From Aquibaculum sediminis (GTDB lineage: Bacteria; Pseudomonadota; Alphaproteobacteria; Kiloniellales; DSM-21159): 64,000 nucleotides of DNA. The DNA lies in assembly GCF_040712085.1 (NCBI RefSeq), contig NZ_JBFCVK010000001.1, positions 372,001-436,000 of the forward strand, in the 5' to 3' direction. The stretch's first letter is position 1; each line of letters starts with the position of its first letter. A program made the translations under genes and the position numbers. The notes under the pieces are model-generated. The model did not search any database, had not been told where the DNA came from, and worked only from the letters and a program-made list of their open reading frames with translations. Positions 1 through 7,689 of the stretch are shown piece after piece.

Positions 1-29
1 CTTTTCGCAGCCCTTATCGTGCCTGCGAA

Positions 30-116
30 TGGTGCGGCTGAGAGGACTTGAACCTCCACGGGGTCTCCCCCACAGCGCCCTCAACGCTGCGCGTCTACCA
101 ATTCCGCCACAGCCGC
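30..116 (-). tRNA. tRNA-Leu (anticodon GAG)
   Basis: Read on the minus strand, the cloverleaf begins GCGGCTG and closes with CAGCCGC. The discriminator is A and an encoded CCA ends at position 30. The anticodon stem CAGCG/CGCTG encloses the loop TTGAGGG, giving anticodon GAG, which reads CUU/CUC leucine codons. The long variable arm (GTGGGGGAGACCCC region) is typical of class II tRNA-Leu, and the T arm carries GGTTCAAGTCC. The total of 87 nt with CCA fits the family. Confidence 0.96.
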
Positions 117-130
117 ATAGGTTTACAACA

Positions 131-150
131 ACGGGCCGCAAGCGGCCCGT
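131..150. other. Perfect GC-rich hairpin upstream of tRNA-Leu
   Basis: The arms ACGGGCCG and CGGCCCGT are perfectly complementary around a CAAG loop. On the minus strand the hairpin is followed by TTGTTGT, so it resembles a weak terminator or a processing hairpin in the 5' leader of the tRNA-Leu transcript. Its function is unknown. Confidence 0.4.
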
Positions 151-180
151 CACACCGTCCGGGCGACCCGAACGAGCGAC

Positions 181-209
181 TATCTAGCGACCTTGATAGC
201 ACAGCACAA
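181..209 (-). promoter_or_regulatory. Candidate sigma70-type promoter for tRNA-Leu
   Basis: On the minus strand TTGTGC (positions 209-204) is separated by 17 nt from TAGATA (186-181). Both hexamers resemble the -35 and -10 consensus, and the spacing is ideal. Transcription would start near 174 and run through the hairpin into the tRNA. The call rests on pattern match alone. Confidence 0.35.
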
Positions 210-266
210 GACCTCTTTCTTTGGCCGGACTGGTTTTGCTCTGGGGGCGCTGATAGCCTTCGGATC

Positions 267-572
267 ATGCGCACATTCCTCATCATCGCATTCCTGGGCG
301 CCTTCCTGTTGGGTGCGCTTTTCATCGGCGTGAAGGCCTGGAGTGGACTGGCTGGCGTCGACATGCCCTGGCAGGGATGGTTGGCGCTGATCGGCGGGTC
401 GGTGCTGACGCTGGCGCTCGGCATCGGGCTGATGGCGCTGATGTTCTACTCCGCACGCCACGGGCACGACGACAGTCACCACGAACAGGGCGTCTATCGC
501 CCGCCGGATCCGAATGATCCGGGCGCGCCTGATGACAAAGGCAACAGCGAGTCCCGCGGCTCAGACCGCTGA
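267..572 (+). CDS. Small two-helix membrane protein of unknown function
   Basis: This 101-residue protein is not recognised as a known family. It has a hydrophobic segment at about residues 3-23 and a second at about 36-60, separated by a short loop. A hydrophilic tail rich in His, Asp, Pro and Gly follows (HGHDDSHHEQ, then PPDPNDPGAPDD). The start is the ATG at 267, because the first hydrophobic segment begins right after it; reading further upstream would run the frame back into the tRNA. It lies 94 nt before mscL on the same strand, and no strong ribosome-binding site is visible. The coding call rests on the membrane-protein pattern, so confidence is moderate. Confidence 0.55.
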   Translation: MRTFLIIAFLGAFLLGALFIGVKAWSGLAGVDMPWQGWLALIGGSVLTLALGIGLMALMFYSARHGHDDSHHEQGVYRPPDPNDPGAPDDKGNSESRGSDR

Positions 573-666
573 GCTTCCCCTGACATGGTCCACTTGTTGC
601 TGGTCGCACTGCGCGCTTGGGCCGCCTAAGCTGTTCGCCTGGGGCGCCCATGCGAGGAACACAGCC

Positions 667-1092
667 ATGTTCAACGAGTTCAAAGCCTTCATTTCCCGTG
701 GCAACGTAGTCGACTTGGCCGTGGGTATCATCCTCGGCTCGGCCTTCCTGGCCATCGTGAACTCCCTGGTTACCGACATCATCATGCCGCCCATCGGTCT
801 GATGCTAGGCGGAGTCGACTTCTCCGACCTCTTCATCACCCTGTCCGGGGGCGAATACGACTCCCTGGCTCAGGCGACCGAGGCCGGTGCCGCCACGCTC
901 AACATCGGTGTGTTCATCAACACAGTGATCAACTTCGTGATCGTAGCGTTTGCCGTGTTCATCCTGGTGAAGCAGGTCAACCGGCTCTATCGCCGCGAAG
1001 CCGAGCAGCCTTCGGCGCCGCCAGCGCCGCCGCGTGAGGAAGTGCTGCTGGAAGAAATCCGCGATCTCTTGGCGCAACAGCGGCGGGGATGA
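667..1092 (+). CDS. mscL: Large-conductance mechanosensitive channel MscL
   Basis: MscL forms a homopentameric inner-membrane channel that opens under membrane tension and releases solutes during hypo-osmotic shock. The 141-residue product has the family layout: N-terminal amphipathic helix with FKAFISRGNVVDLAVG, first transmembrane helix about residues 15-45 containing the conserved DLAVGIILG pore segment, a periplasmic loop, a second helix about 70-97, and a charged C-terminal bundle with EVLLEEIRDLL. Length is normal (the E. coli protein has 136 residues). The ATG at 667 follows a GA-rich stretch (GCGAGGAACACAGCC). The gene is convergent with phaZ. Confidence 0.97.
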   Translation: MFNEFKAFISRGNVVDLAVGIILGSAFLAIVNSLVTDIIMPPIGLMLGGVDFSDLFITLSGGEYDSLAQATEAGAATLNIGVFINTVINFVIVAFAVFILVKQVNRLYRREAEQPSAPPAPPREEVLLEEIRDLLAQQRRG

Positions 1093-1118
1093 CGAGTCCC
1101 CTACGGGCAGAGGATCCT

Positions 1119-1140
1119 GTAAGGCCGCGAGACGCCTTAC
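1119..1140. terminator. Hairpin between convergent mscL and phaZ
   Basis: GTAAGGC (1119-1125) and GCCTTAC (1134-1140) form a 7-bp stem that includes the phaZ stop codon. No T tract follows on either strand, so this is a possible bidirectional end-of-transcript hairpin and not a canonical intrinsic terminator. Confidence 0.35.
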
Positions 1141-2372
1141 CGGGGTCCTTGCGCGTGCTTGCGCACGAAGGCGCCGATTGCCGGCTTGATCTCTTCGCGC
1201 CAGCGGCGACCGTTGAAGATGCCGTAGTGACCGACCGAAGGCTGGAGGTGATTGGCTCGCATGCTTTTCGGAAGACTTGCGCAGAGATCCTGTGCCGCCA
1301 GGGTCTGTCCTGGAGCCGAGATGTCGTCCATCTCCCCTTCGACGGTCATGAGCGCCGTCCGGCGGATCGCCTCAGGGCGCACCGTCAATCCGCGCCAGGT
1401 CATCTGCCCACGCGCCAAGAGCTGGCGCTGGAAGACTTGGTCCACCGTCTGCAGGTAATAGTCCGCCGGAACATCCATCACCGCCAAGTACTCGTCATAG
1501 AAGCGCTGATGCGCCTCCACGGAATCCCCGTCCCCTTTCACGAGATGGCGGAACATCTTGACATGCGACTCGAAGTGCCGGGCCGGATTCATGGAGATGA
1601 AGCCGCCGAGCTGCAGGAAGCCGGGATAGACCTCGCGCCCCGCGCCGGGATAGTAGGCTGGCACCTGGGCGATCAGCGACTGCTGGAACCAGGACAGCGG
1701 GCGCGACTCGGCAAAGCGCGTCACCTGGGTCGGCGCCGCGCGTGTATCCACCGGGCCGCCCATCAGGATCATCGAGCGTGGCTGCGCCGCGTCGCCGGCC
1801 TGGGCCAACAACGCCACACTGGCCAAGACCAAAGGCGCCGGCTGGCACACCGCCATCACATGCACGTCGGGGCCCAGATGGCGGATGTAGCGCAGCACCT
1901 CGTCGACGTAGTTCTCGACACCGAAGGGCCCCGCGTCCGCGGGAACCTCGCGCGCATCCTTCCAGTCGGTAATCCAGACCTCGTGATCGGGCAGCAGCGC
2001 CTGCACGGTGCCGCGCAGCAGAGTCGCGTAGTGGCCGGATAGCGGTGCGACCAGCAGAATGCGCGGATCCTTGCGTTCCGCACAGCCCTGGCGATTGAAC
2101 TTCAGCAGCGTGCAGTAGGGACGATCCAGTTCCGTTTCCAGGCTGACCGCCACCTGGCGACCGTCGACCTCGGTCTGCTCGATGCCCCAGGCCGGGCGTT
2201 GGCGTTGCCGAGTGGCGTGATCGAAGACTTCGAGCCCCGCCTTGAGGCTGCGTCCCGCATGGGTATGCGTGGCGGGAAAGAGGGGATTGCTCAACAGACC
2301 CTGGGTCATATTGCCCAGCATGCGCCAGGGCATCAGGGCTGTGTGCTGAAACTCATAGATCTGATAAAGCAT
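1137..2372 (-). CDS. phaZ: Intracellular poly(3-hydroxybutyrate) depolymerase
   Basis: PhaZ hydrolyses stored polyhydroxybutyrate granules in the cytoplasm. The 411-residue protein has no signal peptide and matches the alphaproteobacterial intracellular depolymerase type, starting MLYQIYEFQHTALMPWR. The nucleophile in this family is a Cys in a lipase-box-like motif, here AVCQPAP with Cys176 (catalytic role from family knowledge). A late Asp (MTVEGEMDDISAPGQT) and the His of QPSVGHYGIFNGRRW are in the expected places for the remaining catalytic residues. Length is typical. It has its own transcription unit, convergent with mscL and divergent from the thioesterase gene at 2607. Confidence 0.93.
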   Translation of the reverse strand: MLYQIYEFQHTALMPWRMLGNMTQGLLSNPLFPATHTHAGRSLKAGLEVFDHATRQRQRPAWGIEQTEVDGRQVAVSLETELDRPYCTLLKFNRQGCAERKDPRILLVAPLSGHYATLLRGTVQALLPDHEVWITDWKDAREVPADAGPFGVENYVDEVLRYIRHLGPDVHVMAVCQPAPLVLASVALLAQAGDAAQPRSMILMGGPVDTRAAPTQVTRFAESRPLSWFQQSLIAQVPAYYPGAGREVYPGFLQLGGFISMNPARHFESHVKMFRHLVKGDGDSVEAHQRFYDEYLAVMDVPADYYLQTVDQVFQRQLLARGQMTWRGLTVRPEAIRRTALMTVEGEMDDISAPGQTLAAQDLCASLPKSMRANHLQPSVGHYGIFNGRRWREEIKPAIGAFVRKHAQGPR

Positions 2373-2606
2373 CCACTCATCCGAACTGTTGATCCTTTAA
2401 GTCGGCAGCAGAGCGCCGCCGACTCTCGTGCGCTTGAGTCGCAGGACGTAAAGAGTGAACCGGACGTCAGGGAAAGCAAGCGGTCACTTGGTAAGAATTG
2501 TTGTTCTTGGCCCCAGGGCGTATTGCATGTTGGATCAATCGGGCCCGGCAGGCGAGAGAAAATTCCACTCGGTGCCGGCATAGGCGAGTGCGAGGAGAGC
2601 GAGAGA

Positions 2607-3056
2607 GTGAGTTCAGCAGCACCGGAAAAGCGTGAGGCCTACCGGCACTTCCGGTCCATCCCAACCCGCTGGATGGACAACGACGTTTACGGACACGTCA
2701 ACAACGTCACCTACTACAGTTACTTCGATACCCTGATCAGCGGCTATCTCATCGAGGTCGGCGGACTGGATATCCAGAAGGACCTGGTCATCGGCATCAC
2801 GCCCGAGACCTTCTGCCAATTCCGCAAATCCCTGAACTTCCCTGATGTCATAGACGCCGGTTTGGCCGTCGAGCGCCTGGGGCGAAGTTCGGTGAAGTAC
2901 CTCGTCGGTCTGTTCCGCGAGGGAGACGACAGCCCGGCCGCGCTCGGCCATTTCGTGCATGTTTTCGTCGAACGCGAGTCCATGCGCCCGGCCGGCATTC
3001 CCGACAAAATTCGCCAAGCCCTGGAGCCCCTGGTCATCGAGCGCCAGGAAACCTGA
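2607..3056 (+). CDS. Hotdog-fold acyl-CoA thioesterase (4HBT family)
   Basis: This 149-residue protein carries the 4-hydroxybenzoyl-CoA thioesterase/YbgC-type signature RWMDNDVYGHVNN at residues 21-33, including the acidic residue and the HVNN that binds the acyl-CoA. It likely hydrolyses an acyl-CoA in the cytoplasm; the substrate cannot be told. I chose the GTG at 2607 because it is preceded by GCGAGGAGAGCGAGA, a good ribosome-binding site. The open frame extends far upstream without family similarity. The upstream gap to phaZ (about 230 bp) holds only a short 7-bp hairpin near 2402-2425 and presumably the divergent promoters. Confidence 0.82.
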   Translation: MSSAAPEKREAYRHFRSIPTRWMDNDVYGHVNNVTYYSYFDTLISGYLIEVGGLDIQKDLVIGITPETFCQFRKSLNFPDVIDAGLAVERLGRSSVKYLVGLFREGDDSPAALGHFVHVFVERESMRPAGIPDKIRQALEPLVIERQET

Positions 3057-3065
3057 AGACGCTGG

Positions 3066-3105
3066 GACCGGATCGCGTTCGCTTCCTTCGCAACGCCGAT
3101 CCGGC
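3066..3105. repeat. Degenerate copy of the CCGGATCGC palindromic repeat
   Basis: The left arm ACCGGATCGCGTT and the right arm AACGCCGATCCGGC (minus strand GCCGGATCGGCGTT) pair with one extra G. The left arm GACCGGATCGCGTTC is identical to 15 nt of the clear copy near 45.9 kb. It sits right after the thioesterase stop, between convergent genes. Confidence 0.5.
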
Positions 3106-3119
3106 AACCCCAGTCCGGT

Positions 3120-3575
3120 CTACAGGCGGTCAGCTTCCTTGCGGAGCAGCCGCGCTGCCTCCCGGCGAATCTCAGGCGAAACCCCGAAGGCGAAGCCTGC
3201 AATCACCGCCACGGTCAGCGGTGACCAGGTGCCTCCAGCCATCAAACCTCGGGCCAGTTGGCTGGGGTCTCCTGCGCCAGGGCGCGCCGCTTTGGAAGCT
3301 GTGGAAGCTGAGCGCGCTTTCGGCGCGGGCTTGGCCGGGCTGCGCAAGAGCGCAATCGCCACAAGGCCCATCACCCCGGCACCCACCAGCAGGATGCCTG
3401 CCGTGATCGCCGCAGCGCCTTCCGGGGAAAAGCTGCCCTCGAGCAGGCGGTACAGCGCGGCGATGCCAAAACCCATCGCAGCGAAGGCCAGCAGCAGCGC
3501 CAGCAGCAGAAAGAAGGATGCGATCGCCGCACGCCGCAGACTGGCGCGCAAGCGATCGACGATCCCGCTCATCAT
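3120..3575 (-). CDS. YqjE-like phage holin family membrane protein
   Basis: This 151-residue membrane protein resembles the holin-like Phage_holin_3_6 (DUF1469) family, whose E. coli member YqjE is encoded next to YqjD. Two hydrophobic segments at about residues 20-45 and 55-78 form the holin-like hairpin. An Ala/Lys/Pro-rich linker (PAKPAPKARSAST) and a third short hydrophobic segment with a charged tail follow. Despite the family name there is no phage context. Its start lies 3 nt after the stop of the YqjD-like gene, so the two are co-transcribed. The biochemical role is unknown; family members are linked to stationary-phase or stress response. Confidence 0.75.
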   Translation of the reverse strand: MMSGIVDRLRASLRRAAIASFFLLLALLLAFAAMGFGIAALYRLLEGSFSPEGAAAITAGILLVGAGVMGLVAIALLRSPAKPAPKARSASTASKAARPGAGDPSQLARGLMAGGTWSPLTVAVIAGFAFGVSPEIRREAARLLRKEADRL

Positions 3576-3578
3576 CGG

Positions 3579-3893
3579 TTAGTTCCGATCCAGCAGCTTG
3601 CCAAGAAGCAGCCCCACACCGAATGCGGCGGCGAGGCTGGCCAGGGGATGACGCTCCACCTGCCGCTCCATGCTTTCGATCGAGGCTTGGCCACCGGAGA
3701 CCGCGCGGCCGTAGAGTTCGTCGAGTTCGGCCCGCAGGCGGCTCAGCTCAGCCTGCGCCTCTTCCGAGGCCGCGGATGCGCCGCTCTTCGCCGTACGGCT
3801 CAACTGCTCGGTCAGCTTCTTCACGTCCTCGCGTAAGGTATCAAGATCGCCGCGGAGTGTCTGAAGCTCCTTGTCTACAGCGTCGTTGGCCAT
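3579..3893 (-). CDS. YqjD/ElaB-like DUF883 family protein
   Basis: This 104-residue protein has a long heptad-rich amphipathic helix (about residues 5-60, ELQTLRGDLDTLREDVKKL). It ends in a single C-terminal hydrophobic segment (HPLASLAAAFGVGLLLG) with a positively charged end, the layout of the DUF883/YqjD family. E. coli YqjD is a C-tail-anchored inner-membrane protein that binds ribosomes in stationary phase (family knowledge). The ATG at 3893 is preceded by CCAGGAGGAGAATTCAC, an excellent ribosome-binding site. It lies directly upstream of the YqjE-like gene. Confidence 0.82.
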   Translation of the reverse strand: MANDAVDKELQTLRGDLDTLREDVKKLTEQLSRTAKSGASAASEEAQAELSRLRAELDELYGRAVSGGQASIESMERQVERHPLASLAAAFGVGLLLGKLLDRN

Positions 3894-3924
3894 GTGAATT
3901 CTCCTCCTGGGTTTAGCGGTCAAA

Positions 3925-4107
3925 TTAGATGGCTGCGAGTGGCGCAGCAACAGCGACGAAGTCGCTCACCAGCGCAATCAAAAACAGCACCAGGAACACA
4001 AAGAACAACACTTTCGCGATCCCGGCCGCTGCCGAAGCGATACCCCCGAAGCCGAAGACCGCAGCGATCAAAGCGACGACAAGGAATACAAGCGCATAGT
4101 AGAGCAT
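3925..4107 (-). CDS. DUF1328 small membrane protein (YtjA-like)
   Basis: This 60-residue, almost entirely hydrophobic protein has two transmembrane segments (about residues 3-25 and 30-55) and matches the DUF1328/YtjA pattern (MLYYALVFLVVALIAAVFGF, then GIAKVLFFVFLVLF). Function is unknown; homologues often belong to general stress regulons. An AAGGGGGAACCG ribosome-binding site precedes the start. It is the first gene of a minus-strand run with the YqjD- and YqjE-like genes. The 175-bp upstream gap contains a TTATAATT block near 4282-4289 that could serve as a -10 element, but no matching -35 or EcfG-type GGAAC...CGTT pair was found. Confidence 0.85.
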   Translation of the reverse strand: MLYYALVFLVVALIAAVFGFGGIASAAAGIAKVLFFVFLVLFLIALVSDFVAVAAPLAAI

Positions 4108-4282
4108 CGGTTCCCCCTTGCTGGGTGATCGGAACTCCGACCCCGCGCCGGCTGCCGCGCGACATGGCCGAAGGATCGTCGCCTAGAAGTGGGAAAGACC
4201 CCGCCGCAAAACAACCGCCCCAGCTGTGCCAAGCTTGTGGCGAAATACGGGCAGAGGGCGTTATCTTTTTGTTTTGACTTAA

Positions 4283-4906
4283 TTATAACGGGTGGTCTGG
4301 CAGCCTGTAGGGCACCCCCCGGCTCGGCGCCCAGAAAGCAGCAACGGCCGCAAAGGCGCGCGCTGCATGCTCTCCCGTAATTGTCAGGCGCCCGCCCTCG
4401 TCCCCATCACCGAAGGGGTCCATAGGACTGAAATATTCAGGGTGGCGGTCGCGCAGGCTGCGGCGCGCGGCGAGCGTGGCATCGTCGATGGTTTCCGCCA
4501 CCGTCGACAGCTCCTCCAAACCGTCCCACACAGAGTCCGGGAGGTCAGCGTCCAGTTCCTCCAGGAGCACACGCCGCACAAGGGAGACCAGTTCGGCCCC
4601 GCGCACTCCGCGACGCTGTGCGCTCCAGAGTTCCGGATCACGCCCCAGCCGTGTCAGCTGATCACGCAGCAGGTCCTCGCAGTGCCCGACCCACTCGCGG
4701 TACTCCACCACGATCGCCCGGCGCAGCATCCCGTCGAGCAGCACGGCCACATACCAGTCGGTCTCGGCCTCCAAGCGTAGATCCGCCTCGGCAACGGCTT
4801 CCTCGACGCGCGCCACAGCGGCCTGCAGCAGCGCCTCGCGGCGCCGCACCTCTGCATGGCGTGTTCGCGGCTGTTCGTCGTCCGTATCGAAAGAAATCAG
4901 GCTCAT
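4283..4906 (-). CDS. Conserved-looking hypothetical protein
   Basis: This 207-residue soluble protein is not recognised. It is strongly acidic and mostly helical in appearance: an Arg/Glu/Ala-rich N-terminal helix (about residues 15-45) precedes a segment WYVAVLLDGMLRRAIVVEYREW. A region of Leu-rich helices follows, and the C-terminal end is Pro/Arg-rich (FWAPSRGVPYRLPDHPL). No signal peptide, membrane segment or metal motif is seen. Its stop lies 175 bp upstream of the DUF1328 start on the same strand, and its own start is about 50 bp from the hutF stop, so it could be the last gene of the hutF transcript. Codon use looks like its neighbours. Confidence 0.7.
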   Translation of the reverse strand: MSLISFDTDDEQPRTRHAEVRRREALLQAAVARVEEAVAEADLRLEAETDWYVAVLLDGMLRRAIVVEYREWVGHCEDLLRDQLTRLGRDPELWSAQRRGVRGAELVSLVRRVLLEELDADLPDSVWDGLEELSTVAETIDDATLAARRSLRDRHPEYFSPMDPFGDGDEGGRLTITGEHAARAFAAVAAFWAPSRGVPYRLPDHPL

Positions 4907-4959
4907 ACCACGTGCGAGGCTAGCGCAACTCCGCGCGTTCGCCTAGCTCGGATCAAACG

Positions 4960-6354
4960 TCACGCGAGCAGGCGGCTCAAGGCTGCCCGATACCCCTCCG
5001 CCACGGCGTCGCGCTGGGGGTGGCGGCCTTCGCGCACGACCCAGCGGCCACCGACCGCAACATCGCGCACCGGCAGGGGGAAGCCGCCAAAGACCGCCGC
5101 GTCGAGCAGAGCATCGCCCTCGCGATTCCAGAGCGCGGGGGCAGCGCTGTCCAGAACCAGGAAATCGGCGCGCCGGCCCGGCGCCAGCACGCCGATCGGG
5201 CGACCGCAGGCCTGGCTTCCGCCGGCCAAGGCCTGGCGATAGAGGCTACCACCCAAAGCGCCGCCCTCTGCCGGGCGCAGTAGGTTGCGCCGCTGATGTG
5301 CCAAGCGCTGGCCGTACTCCAGCAGCCGCAGTTCTTCCCACGGGTTGACGGAAATGTGACTGTCGGAGCCGATGCCCCACGTGCCCCCGGATCGCTGATA
5401 ATCCAGTGCCGGAAAGAGTCCATCGCCCAGATTGGCCTCGGTCGTGGGGCAGAGGCCGGCGACGGCGCCGCTTGCGGCCAGATCGCGGCATTCCCCGGCG
5501 TCGATGTGGGTGGCATGCACCAGGCACCAGCGCCGATCCACCTCGAAGCGATCCAAGAGCCAGCGCACCGGCCGCCGGCCCGACCAGAGCAGGCAGTCAC
5601 GCACTTCCTGAAGCTGTTCCGCCACATGAATGTGGATCGGCGCCGCCGTGTCGAGGCGGTTCAGCGCCTCCACCGCCTCGCGCAGCTGTCCTTCGGTCAC
5701 TGCCCGCAGGGAGTGGGGCGCAATCCCGGTGGCCCGATTGGGGTCCCCCGCCCCATCCTCATACAGCACTTCGACAATCTTCTGAAAGTTGTCGATATCA
5801 TTAATGAAACGCCGCTGCGCATCGCCCGGCACCTGACCACCAAAGCCACCCTGGGCATAGAGCACCGGCAGCAGGGTGAGGCCCATCCCCTCCTCGACGG
5901 CCGCAGCCGCCACACGCCGCCCAATCTCCGCCGGATCGGCGTAAGGGCGTCCGTCGAGCGCGTGATGAAGATAGTGGAACTCGGCCGCCGCGGTGTAACC
6001 CGCCTCCAGCATCTCGACATAGAGCTGCGCTGCGATGGCCTGGGCTTCCTCCGGCCCCAAGCGGTCGACGAAGCGGTACATGACCTCGCGCCAGGTCCAG
6101 AAGGAGTCCTCCGGCGCACTGGCATGCTCCGCCAGTCCGGCCATGGCGCGCTGGAAGGCATGGCCGTGCAGATTGGGTATCCCGGGCAGCAGGGGACCGG
6201 CAGCCCGCTCCGCATCGCCCGGCCCGACACCGGCCTCGATACGCTGGATCCAACCGGCCTCGTCGATCTCGACCAGCACATCGTTCGCCCAACCCTCCGC
6301 CAGCATGGCCGACGGCGCGTAAAGACGAGTTATGGCGGGAAAAACGGCGCTCAT
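4960..6354 (-). CDS. hutF: Formimidoylglutamate deiminase
   Basis: HutF hydrolyses N-formimino-L-glutamate to N-formyl-L-glutamate and ammonia in the five-step histidine degradation route. The 464-residue protein is an amidohydrolase: a zinc-binding HGH at residues 63-65 (PGIPNLHGHAFQRAMAG), later His residues (IHIHVAEQ, LVHATHID), and the late metal-binding Asp in GSDSHISVNPWEELR, a motif typical of HutF. The ATG at 6354 is chosen because family similarity begins there; upstream in-frame sequence is unrelated. It diverges from hutI across a 72-bp gap that must hold both promoters. The presence of HutG at 7.7 kb agrees with this pathway variant. Confidence 0.95.
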   Translation of the reverse strand: MSAVFPAITRLYAPSAMLAEGWANDVLVEIDEAGWIQRIEAGVGPGDAERAAGPLLPGIPNLHGHAFQRAMAGLAEHASAPEDSFWTWREVMYRFVDRLGPEEAQAIAAQLYVEMLEAGYTAAAEFHYLHHALDGRPYADPAEIGRRVAAAAVEEGMGLTLLPVLYAQGGFGGQVPGDAQRRFINDIDNFQKIVEVLYEDGAGDPNRATGIAPHSLRAVTEGQLREAVEALNRLDTAAPIHIHVAEQLQEVRDCLLWSGRRPVRWLLDRFEVDRRWCLVHATHIDAGECRDLAASGAVAGLCPTTEANLGDGLFPALDYQRSGGTWGIGSDSHISVNPWEELRLLEYGQRLAHQRRNLLRPAEGGALGGSLYRQALAGGSQACGRPIGVLAPGRRADFLVLDSAAPALWNREGDALLDAAVFGGFPLPVRDVAVGGRWVVREGRHPQRDAVAEGYRAALSRLLA

Positions 6355-6426
6355 GAGGCTATCTCTTGCAATGCACGGGCGGGCCCGAAAGCATAGCCTG
6401 CCGATGAAGGAGGAGACCAGAGCGAC

Positions 6427-7647
6427 ATGCCTGCGTGGGATCTGCTGATCACGAACGCCCGCCTCGCCACCATGGAGAAGGGCACTGCCCCCTATGGCGC
6501 GATCGAACCCGGTGCCTTGGCCATCGCAGAGGGTCGGATCGCCTGGCTGGGCCCTCAGGCCGAACTGCCGCGCGGCGAGGCTGCCGAGCTGTTCGACGCC
6601 GAGGGACGCTGGGTGACTCCGGGGCTCGTCGACTGCCACACCCATCTGGTCTATGGCGGCGATCGGGCAGCGGAGTTCGAGTTGCGCCTGCAAGGTGCGA
6701 GCTATGAGGAGATCGCGCGCGCGGGCGGCGGCATCCTCTCGACCGTCACCGCCACCCGCGCCGCCACGGAAGACGAGCTGCTGGCCGGGGCCCTGCCCCG
6801 GGCCCGGGCGCTGCTGCGCGAGGGCGTGACAACCATCGAAATCAAATCGGGTTACGGTCTCGAGCTCAACCAGGAACTCAAGCAGTTGCGCGTGGCCCGG
6901 CGGCTACAAGAACAGCTGCCGCTGGGCGTGCGCACCACCTTCCTGGGCGCCCATGCCGTTCCGCCCGAGTACAAGAACCGCAGCGAAGACTATCTCCAGA
7001 GCGTGCTGGCCATGCTCCCGGAAGTCGCCGCTTCCGGCCTCGCCGACGCGGTGGATGCCTTCTGCGAGACCATCGCCTTCACCCCGAAGCAGACCGAGCG
7101 CCTCTTCACGGCCGCGCGCGACGCCGGACTGCCGGTCAAGCTGCACGCGGATCAGCTCTCCGACTCGCAAGGCGCGGCGCTGGCCGCGCGCTTCGGCGGG
7201 CTCTCGGCCGATCATCTGGAGCACACCAATGAGGAGGGCGCCGCAGCCATGGCAGCCGCCGGCACCGTGGCGGTGCTCCTGCCCGGTGCCTTCTATTTCT
7301 TGCGCGAGACCAAGCTGCCGCCCATGGAGGCCTTTCGCCGGCAGGGCGTGGGGCTCGCGCTGGCCAGCGACTGCAATCCCGGCAGTTCGCCGGTGACATC
7401 GCTGCTGTTGATGCTGTCCATGGGCTGCACCTATTTCCGCATGACGCCGGAAGAGGCGCTGGCCGGGGTTACGCGCGAAGGCGCCCGGGCCCTGGGCCTG
7501 GCGCACAGCCACGGCACCCTGTCCGTGGGCAAGATGGCGGATCTGGCAGTCTGGGACATCGAGCGGCCAGCCGAACTCGCCTACCGCATCGGCTTCAATC
7601 CGCTCAATCGTTGCTTCAAGGAAGGGCGCGCCGTCGAACTAACCTGA
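6427..7647 (+). CDS. hutI: Imidazolonepropionase
   Basis: HutI hydrolyses 4-imidazolone-5-propionate to N-formimino-L-glutamate, the third step of histidine degradation. The 406-residue cytoplasmic amidohydrolase shows the metal-binding HTH at residues 71-73 (DCHTHLVYGGDRAAEF). It also shows EIKSGYGL, HADQLSD, and the late Asp in LASDCNPGSSP, all diagnostic of HutI. The start at 6427 follows AAGGAGGAGACCAGAGCGAC, a strong ribosome-binding site. It is a single-gene plus-strand unit, divergent from hutF and convergent with hutG. Confidence 0.97.
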   Translation: MPAWDLLITNARLATMEKGTAPYGAIEPGALAIAEGRIAWLGPQAELPRGEAAELFDAEGRWVTPGLVDCHTHLVYGGDRAAEFELRLQGASYEEIARAGGGILSTVTATRAATEDELLAGALPRARALLREGVTTIEIKSGYGLELNQELKQLRVARRLQEQLPLGVRTTFLGAHAVPPEYKNRSEDYLQSVLAMLPEVAASGLADAVDAFCETIAFTPKQTERLFTAARDAGLPVKLHADQLSDSQGAALAARFGGLSADHLEHTNEEGAAAMAAAGTVAVLLPGAFYFLRETKLPPMEAFRRQGVGLALASDCNPGSSPVTSLLLMLSMGCTYFRMTPEEALAGVTREGARALGLAHSHGTLSVGKMADLAVWDIERPAELAYRIGFNPLNRCFKEGRAVELT

Positions 7648-7689
7648 GGCCAAAGGCCTCAGGAAGCAGCCGCGTCAACCGGCTGCTTC
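7644..7689. terminator. Double hairpin between convergent hutI and hutG
   Basis: Two adjacent perfect hairpins are present. The first is CTGAGGCC/GGCCTCAG with an AAA loop (7644-7662). The second is GAAGCAGCC/GGCTGCTTC with a 9-nt loop (7663-7689), which overlaps the hutG stop. No T run follows, so this is likely a bidirectional end-of-transcript structure and not a classic intrinsic terminator. Confidence 0.5.

Noticed and set aside
3120..3575. Phage holin implying a prophage
   Set aside because: No phage genes, integrase or att sites nearby; the neighbour is YqjD-like, so this is the chromosomal YqjE type.
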